Source of the DNA: Flavobacteriales bacterium
GTDB taxonomy: Bacteria > Bacteroidota > Bacteroidia > Flavobacteriales_D > Crocinitomicaceae
Length of the DNA stretch: 64,000 nucleotides
Reading direction: 5' to 3'
Assembly: GCA_947491305.1 (NCBI GenBank)
Contig: CANLIL010000010.1
Location: forward strand, 1 to 64,000
Part shown: positions 58,264 to 64,000 of the stretch, one piece after another
How the letters are laid out: every line of letters starts with the position of its first letter
Position numbering within the stretch: the stretch's first letter is position 1
Position numbers and translations under genes: made by a program
The notes under the pieces: generated by a model
Database searches by the model: none
What the model saw: the letters and a program-made list of their open reading frames with translations, nothing else
Told to the model about the DNA's origin: nothing

Positions 58264-59547
58264 ATGAGACCACCTGTTTTATTATTTCTACTATTAACTT
58301 CTATTTTTTCTTATGTTACTTGTCTTTCAGCTGAAAAAGAACCTTTAAACATAAAAAATCCTCAGTTAAATTGTGTGACACAAGCAACCCAATCTTTAAT
58401 TGCATGGAACGAATTTTTGCGCAATGATTTAGAAGCTTTGCACCAAGATGGGTGGTACATTTATTCATTAGGAATGCAAGAACATAATGAGTTTGCAATT
58501 CATGTTGGAAAGCGTTCATTAGGAAGTTATTTTATTCGTTCGGGAAAAATTGACAATGGAATTTTGTTGTTAAAGGCTGCTGCAAATTATTTTGAAAGAG
58601 CTGGAAATTATGAGGTTTTGACTGAAACCTTTAATGAAATTGGAAACGGATATGTTTATAAATCAGAACCTATCAATGCCATTTCTTTTTTTATGCGCTC
58701 TCTTAAAACTGGAAAAAAATCTGATGATCCAACATCTGTTTTTTTAGCTGAAATAAATTTAGCTCAAGCCTATTTGCAAATGAAACAATTTGATAAAGCG
58801 CAAGCAATTTTACAAAACTATAAAACTCAAGCGTTGCATTTTAAAAAATTTGAAGCTGTCTCTTCTGCGTATGCGTTATTAGGAACAATTGCGCAAGCAA
58901 ATCAAAAAATGGCGCTAGCTAAAGAGTTTTTCTTGAAAAGCGCAAAATTTGGATTTCGTTCAAATTCTAATAGTTTAATTGGTCAAGCGTATACTAATTT
59001 TGCAATTGCTTTGTTTCTTGAAAACAAGATCGATTTAGCAAAGTCGTATTTTGAAAAAGCCTTATTTTACCGATTAAAAACAAATAATGGAAGGTCTATC
59101 GCTGAGTCATATTTTAATTTAGGGGATTATTATTCTCAAACAGCAAATCAGTATTTAGCAATCAACTACTTTAAAAAAAGCTTAAATGTAGCAAAGAAAA
59201 ATGACCTATTTCAAGATCAAATTGATGCATTATTAGCATTAAAAGAATGTTATATAATCCTAAATGATCAGCCGAATCAATTACTAATTATGAATCAACT
59301 TGTGGAATGTCAACAGCAAAAGTTGAATTATTCTGTTCAATTAATGAATCAAGATAACGCAGTTGAGCAGTTAGTATATGAAGATAAAATCAACTACCAA
59401 GCATTTATGAAAATAAAACAACTGAATAGATATATTAGTGAAAAAAATAATTTAATTTTTATTTTTTCTTTATTGTTAGGTGTTTTTTTTATTGGTTCTA
59501 TTATACTTATGGCAACACAATCAATTCAAACGAGTCGGGATAACTAG
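58264..59547 (+). CDS. TPR-repeat protein with signal peptide and C-terminal TM
   Basis: Multiple TPR-like helices; C-terminal NLIFIFSLLLGVFFIGSIILMA. Confidence 0.78.
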   Translation: MRPPVLLFLLLTSIFSYVTCLSAEKEPLNIKNPQLNCVTQATQSLIAWNEFLRNDLEALHQDGWYIYSLGMQEHNEFAIHVGKRSLGSYFIRSGKIDNGILLLKAAANYFERAGNYEVLTETFNEIGNGYVYKSEPINAISFFMRSLKTGKKSDDPTSVFLAEINLAQAYLQMKQFDKAQAILQNYKTQALHFKKFEAVSSAYALLGTIAQANQKMALAKEFFLKSAKFGFRSNSNSLIGQAYTNFAIALFLENKIDLAKSYFEKALFYRLKTNNGRSIAESYFNLGDYYSQTANQYLAINYFKKSLNVAKKNDLFQDQIDALLALKECYIILNDQPNQLLIMNQLVECQQQKLNYSVQLMNQDNAVEQLVYEDKINYQAFMKIKQLNRYISEKNNLIFIFSLLLGVFFIGSIILMATQSIQTSRDN

Positions 59548-59907
59548 TTGAAATTCAGGAATGTCAACATTAAAAAATTTACCAGTTGTTAATGATATGA
59601 AACGATATTTCCCTTTCATACTTCCCAAATCTGAAAACAATTCGCACCCACTCATGTAATCAAAACTTTTACCAGGATGAATAATTGGTTGTTCTCCAAC
59701 AACGCCCATTCCTTCAACTATAGAAGAATCATGCAACGAATCAAAAATTTCCCAACGACGTGAAATTAATTGAACAGATTCATTTGAAGTGTTCGCAATA
59801 TCAATAACGTAATTAAAGAAAAAGTTATTAGTATTAAAATCAGATAAATCTGGTCTAAAGTTTACTTTCACATTTATTTTAATTTCTTCTTGAATACGTG
59901 TATCCAT
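59521..59907 (-). CDS. apaG: ApaG-domain protein
   Basis: NFFFNYVIDIANTSNESVQLISRRWEIFDS...VVGEQPIIHPGKSFDYMSGCEL...GSMKGKYRF. Confidence 0.94.
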   Translation of the reverse strand: MDTRIQEEIKINVKVNFRPDLSDFNTNNFFFNYVIDIANTSNESVQLISRRWEIFDSLHDSSIVEGMGVVGEQPIIHPGKSFDYMSGCELFSDLGSMKGKYRFISLTTGKFFNVDIPEFQLVIPTRLN

Positions 59908-60038
59908 AAATTTAATTTTTAAATTCTTGTTACTAATAATTGTTGGGCATCATTTGTTGTAAAATTATATTTATTAAAATAAAAAACACAAAAAGTGTGT
60001 TATTTTTTACGTTTTTTATTTTTTACCTTTGTGAAGCC

Positions 60039-60983
60039 ATGAGGGATTTGTTATATCTTGCACCATTACAAAGTTTTACTGATTTTCATTTTAGAAATTC
60101 CTTTCAAGCTGTTTTGGGTGATGTTGATAGGTTTTACGCACCTTATTTAAAAATGGCATTTGACGGAACGATCAAAGAAGGCCCTAAATTTGATGTGCTT
60201 CCTCAAAACAATCCGCTCGAAAAAGTTGTCCCGCAAGTTATGGCATGTTGTACAGCTGATTTTTTAGTAATGGCAAATTATTTGGAAGATTTAGGATACA
60301 CCGAAGTAAATTGGAACTTAGGATGTCCTTATCCGATGGTTGCAAAGCGTGATTTGGGTTCAGGGATTTTGAATAAACCTGATAAAATTTGTTCAATTTT
60401 AGAAGAAGTATTTCGTGCTTCATCTTTGAAAATTGGAATTAAAATGCGCATGGGTTATGAAGACACAAGCGATATTTTAAATTTATTACCAGCCTTGAAT
60501 GAGTTCGATTTAACTGAGGTAATAATTCATGCGCGTTATGGAAAGCAATTGTATAATGGCTCATGCGATCACAGTCGATTCTTAGAATGCATTCCAATTA
60601 CAAATCACTCATTAATTTACAATGGTGATATTAATTCTGTTGCTGATTTTAGGTATTTAAAGCAACTATTTCCAACTATTCATCAATGGATGATTGGTCG
60701 TGGTGCGATTGCTAATCCATTCTTATTTGAAATGATTCAAGATGATTCCGAATTATTACCGAACGATTTTGTTCAAGTATTTTCTGATTTCTTGAATTTA
60801 TTATTGGAAAGCTACCTTCGGCAAACTACGAATCATGGAAATATTTTGATTAAAATGACGCATTATTGGGAGTATTTTGCCGCGAATTTTGAAAATGGAA
60901 AAAAAATGTGTCGAATTGTTAAAAAATCAAAATCAATTAGCGATTATTCTAATTTTATAGCTAATTTAGAATCATTCATATAA
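60039..60983 (+). CDS. tRNA-dihydrouridine synthase family protein (second paralogue)
   Basis: LLYLAPLQSFTDFHFRNSF; VNWNLGCPYPMVAKRDLGSGIL; IIHARYGKQLYNGSCDH. ATG 60039 preferred to ORF-track 59940 since homology starts at MRDLLYLAPLQ. Confidence 0.87.
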   Translation: MRDLLYLAPLQSFTDFHFRNSFQAVLGDVDRFYAPYLKMAFDGTIKEGPKFDVLPQNNPLEKVVPQVMACCTADFLVMANYLEDLGYTEVNWNLGCPYPMVAKRDLGSGILNKPDKICSILEEVFRASSLKIGIKMRMGYEDTSDILNLLPALNEFDLTEVIIHARYGKQLYNGSCDHSRFLECIPITNHSLIYNGDINSVADFRYLKQLFPTIHQWMIGRGAIANPFLFEMIQDDSELLPNDFVQVFSDFLNLLLESYLRQTTNHGNILIKMTHYWEYFAANFENGKKMCRIVKKSKSISDYSNFIANLESFI

Positions 60984-61028
60984 TATCGGGAGCTTTTATA
61001 ATCTATTACATTCATAATACGAGCACAC

Positions 61029-62612
61029 ATGAAAAATAAGTTACTTTTTGGAATTCTAGTAGGTTCAATTATGCAGTTTAATGCTCAAACGAGTGATTTC
61101 AATTCTGCATACAAACAAGTTACGACCGAATTAACAAGTTGGGATCCAATTCGGGGTGAATGGTTGTCTAAAAGTATTTTAGCAATGGCGAAACAAGAAG
61201 CTGTTCCTGAACGCAATTTCCCTGAAGATTTAACACCATTTGAATTGGTGAATAAATTACCAGACGCAAAACGCTCATCAATTCTTAAAATTACACAAGA
61301 TAATGCCCCAGTTTCGAATCAACGTGAATGGAATGCAATTGCTAGAATTGTTAATCGACCAGATTGTAAACCAGTTAGTGGTCGCTCTTACGGTGATCCT
61401 CATTTGTCTTCATTTGATGGAGCAACGTATTCTTTTCAAACTGTTGGGGAATTTGTATTGGCCAAATCAGATGGTGACTTTGAAATACAAACACGTCAAC
61501 AAGCTGTTTCTGAGGATTTCTCATTGAATACTGCTGCAGCAATGAATGTTGGTGGTGATCGAGTAGGGATCTATCCAAATGAAAAACCAGATAATTTTTC
61601 CCAATCCGCTTTACGCGTGAATGGACAACCAGTTGTTTTGCAACGTAACGTTTATTTTTTACCAAAAGGAGGAACTGTTGAGTATTCATCTAATGTTTAT
61701 ACAGTTACTTGGCCAACAGGTGAAGTTGCTAGAATTCAAACGAGTAATGGAGCTGCGCGTAATTTCTTAAATATTACTGTTCAAGTATTTCCTTGTCAAT
61801 CATCAAATTTTTATGGATTGATGGGGAATGCAAATGGTAGTGCGAATGATGATTTTGATGTGAGAGGAAATGGTGCTCGACCTCAATACATGGCGTTTTC
61901 ATCATTTGGAAATCCTCAAATGCAACAAGCAACCAATCAAATGGAAAAAGAATATTTGGCTTTTCTAGCACGAGATTATGCGCGTCAGTTTAGGATAACA
62001 GAGAACACTAGTTTGTTTGATTACACTCCTGGAAGCTCTACAATCTCATACACTGATGAATCCTACCCAAGAGTTCATCGAACTGTAGCAGATTTGTCAC
62101 CGATGCAGCAAACTAATGCGCGCAATCGCTGTCAAGAGATGGGTTTACAAGGTGCTGAATTGAATGCGTGTATTTTTGATAATGCGTATTTAAACATCGC
62201 GCCGGCTCCTCGCCCAGTAATTAAAAACCCTACACAAACTGGAGATTTAGGTAGAATTGATCGACCTGTTATTAATAACAATCAAGGAAAATTTGAAGAA
62301 AGAGAAACTGGAAGAGTGCCAATTGATTCTCCGCGACCACAACCGCAATCAATAGGGAAAGACACAAAGCCTTCACGTGGAGAAGTTGATCGTTTACCAG
62401 CTGACAATAACCGAACAAACCCTGTTCAAAATGGCAGAAACGAACGGCCAATTGATAAACCGCAAACTTCTTTTCCTGCACCGAGTAGAGGCGATGTTTC
62501 AAAACCAATTAGTGTGCCAAAGCCAGCAGGTAGCAACGAAGTCAAACCGCCTAGCATCAATCGTAGTTTGCCGCCTCCAATTTCTAGTCCAGGAAGAATT
62601 ATTAAGGGTTAA
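61029..62612 (+). CDS. Secreted von Willebrand factor D-type domain protein with Pro/Arg-rich tail
   Basis: RSYGDPHLSSFDGATYSFQTVGEFVLAKS; FYGLMGNANGSANDDF; low-complexity PRP/RGD-rich C-terminus. Confidence 0.82.
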   Translation: MKNKLLFGILVGSIMQFNAQTSDFNSAYKQVTTELTSWDPIRGEWLSKSILAMAKQEAVPERNFPEDLTPFELVNKLPDAKRSSILKITQDNAPVSNQREWNAIARIVNRPDCKPVSGRSYGDPHLSSFDGATYSFQTVGEFVLAKSDGDFEIQTRQQAVSEDFSLNTAAAMNVGGDRVGIYPNEKPDNFSQSALRVNGQPVVLQRNVYFLPKGGTVEYSSNVYTVTWPTGEVARIQTSNGAARNFLNITVQVFPCQSSNFYGLMGNANGSANDDFDVRGNGARPQYMAFSSFGNPQMQQATNQMEKEYLAFLARDYARQFRITENTSLFDYTPGSSTISYTDESYPRVHRTVADLSPMQQTNARNRCQEMGLQGAELNACIFDNAYLNIAPAPRPVIKNPTQTGDLGRIDRPVINNNQGKFEERETGRVPIDSPRPQPQSIGKDTKPSRGEVDRLPADNNRTNPVQNGRNERPIDKPQTSFPAPSRGDVSKPISVPKPAGSNEVKPPSINRSLPPPISSPGRIIKG

Positions 62613-62700
62613 AAATTTGGTTTAATCAACTTGTAAATGTTTAAAAGTCTTTAAAACTGCAGTTAAACACGCGTTTACTTTCAGTATATTTACTGATTAT

Positions 62701-64000
62701 ATGAGTTTTATGCGCATTTTATTCTTTCTTGTTATTTTTTCATGGGTTAACCAACTTGTTGCTCAAGTTGATATATCTGCTAACACGCGTGCTGATTTAT
62801 CATTGATTGAAAAAGATTTTAAGTTCAACAATGGTCAAAGCTCAGAAGCAATAAAAAATCGTTTTGCAGTCTATACATTGAATGATGTAAATTATTTTGG
62901 AGCGCTTGCAAAAGTTGCAGAAGATTTTAATCCAACTCAATTAACATCATTAGGAATTATCGTTGGTTCAAAAATAAATTCAATTGTAAGTTTAAAAATT
63001 CCAGTTTCTCAAATAAACAATGTAGAAGTACTCCCGGGATTAAGTTTGCTTCAATTAGCCGGGAAAATCAAACCAGAATTAGATAAAGCAGTTAAAGATA
63101 TTGGCGCAGATAGCGTTCATTTAGGAATCAATTTACCGCAAGGTTACACTGGAAAGGATGTATTTATTGGGATTACAGATTGGGGATTTGATTATACTTC
63201 TCCGATGTTTTACGATACGTTATTGCAAGAAACTCGAATTCATGCTGCTTGGGATCAATTTAAAACAACTGGACCACACCCGAATGGTTTTACCTATGGT
63301 ACTGAGTACACCACTCCTTCAACCTTATTAGCTGCAGGTTCCGATACGGCAAATATTTATAGTTTTGCAACACATGGAACGCACGTTGCGGGTATTGCAG
63401 GTGGAAGCGGTGCTGGAACGATCTACCGTGGAATAGGATTTGAATCTCAATTTTTATTTGCCACGTTTTTAGTTGATGAAAGCGCTGTAATGGATGCTTG
63501 GGCATGGATGTATCAAAAAGCTCAAGCTGCATCCAAACGATTGGTAATAAATATGAGCTGGGGCTTGTATCATTTTGGTACCTTAGATGGAAATTCATTA
63601 TTGAGTCAAGCTATTGATAGTTATTCTGCTCAAGGTGTTTTATTTGCAAATTCAGGTGGTAATAATGGGGATGTTAATTTTCACATTAAAAAGAATTTTC
63701 AAAATGACACAATTAAATCTAAAATTAATTTTTATTCATACACCGCAAATCCAAACATGTGGGGACAAAGTATCCACGCATGGGGAGAAGTAGGTAAAGC
63801 CTTTTCTTCAGGTTTAATCGTATATGATCAAAATGGACAAATTGCTGCGACAACACCTTTGTATTCAACAAATTCACTGTCAACTTATTTGGATTCCATT
63901 TTAATCGTAGCATCAGATACTATTTATTTTAATATTTCTGCAGATGCAGCACATCCACAAAATGGTCGACCACAAATGCGTATTCGTGTTAAAAGTTTAA
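62701..64000 (+). CDS. S8 (subtilisin-like) serine protease, truncated at window edge
   Basis: Read directly from sequence (absent from ORF track, no stop in window): GYTGKDVFIGITDWGFDYTSP; SFATHGTHVAGIAGG; VINMSWG. Catalytic Ser lies beyond the window. Confidence 0.88.
   Translation, partial: MSFMRILFFLVIFSWVNQLVAQVDISANTRADLSLIEKDFKFNNGQSSEAIKNRFAVYTLNDVNYFGALAKVAEDFNPTQLTSLGIIVGSKINSIVSLKIPVSQINNVEVLPGLSLLQLAGKIKPELDKAVKDIGADSVHLGINLPQGYTGKDVFIGITDWGFDYTSPMFYDTLLQETRIHAAWDQFKTTGPHPNGFTYGTEYTTPSTLLAAGSDTANIYSFATHGTHVAGIAGGSGAGTIYRGIGFESQFLFATFLVDESAVMDAWAWMYQKAQAASKRLVINMSWGLYHFGTLDGNSLLSQAIDSYSAQGVLFANSGGNNGDVNFHIKKNFQNDTIKSKINFYSYTANPNMWGQSIHAWGEVGKAFSSGLIVYDQNGQIAATTPLYSTNSLSTYLDSILIVASDTIYFNISADAAHPQNGRPQMRIRVKSL

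Noticed and set aside
1-64000. tRNA/rRNA genes, prophage or integrative element
   Set aside because: No cloverleaf-like stretch, rRNA motifs, integrase, transposase or phage structural genes recognised by eye; a tRNAscan/ISfinder run would be needed to be certain.

Overview
AT-rich Bacteroidota (Flavobacteriales-like) chromosomal window. This placement rests on T9SS C-terminal sorting domains, PorP/SprF and PorV/PorQ proteins, a SusC-like TonB receptor and TAnnTTTG promoters; no taxonomic search was run. In order: (1) a surface-glycan cluster (~0-11.4 kb) with an epimerase, four glycosyltransferases, three methyltransferases, a hexapeptide acyltransferase, a flippase and a putative polymerase; (2) DUF4783-like/nadC, a GGGPS-family prenylglyceryl phosphate synthase and a Sfp-type PPTase, separated by repeat-rich intergenic DNA; (3) a TonB receptor / 1397-aa exported protein / PorV-like triad; (4) greA, HIT, an SGNH protein and a membrane acyltransferase; (5) a decayed T9SS gene, an OmpA-TPR/PorP pair and an intact T9SS gene; (6) dusB and paaZ; (7) a tight seven-gene cassette (ABC ATPase, ABC-2 permease, ACP, HHxxxDG acyl/condensation-like protein, FAD oxidoreductase, AMP-ligase, CrtI-like oxidoreductase), followed convergently by MBOAT plus two SGNH proteins; (8) paa genes (SDR, two tandem paaE copies, paaABCD); (9) a tripartite HipB/HipS/HipT-like system with upstream operator-like repeats; (10) pruA, TPR, apaG, a second Dus, a VWD-domain protein and a truncated S8 protease at the right edge. 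The best candidate for an undescribed system is the ABC-ACP-acyltransferase-oxidoreductase-ligase-CrtI cassette between paaZ and the other paa genes. Next are the hipBST-like locus whose HipT-like toxin carries a CxxC...HxxxC N-terminus, the duplicated paaE, and the structured intergenic repeats. No tRNA, rRNA, CRISPR array or transposase was recognised.
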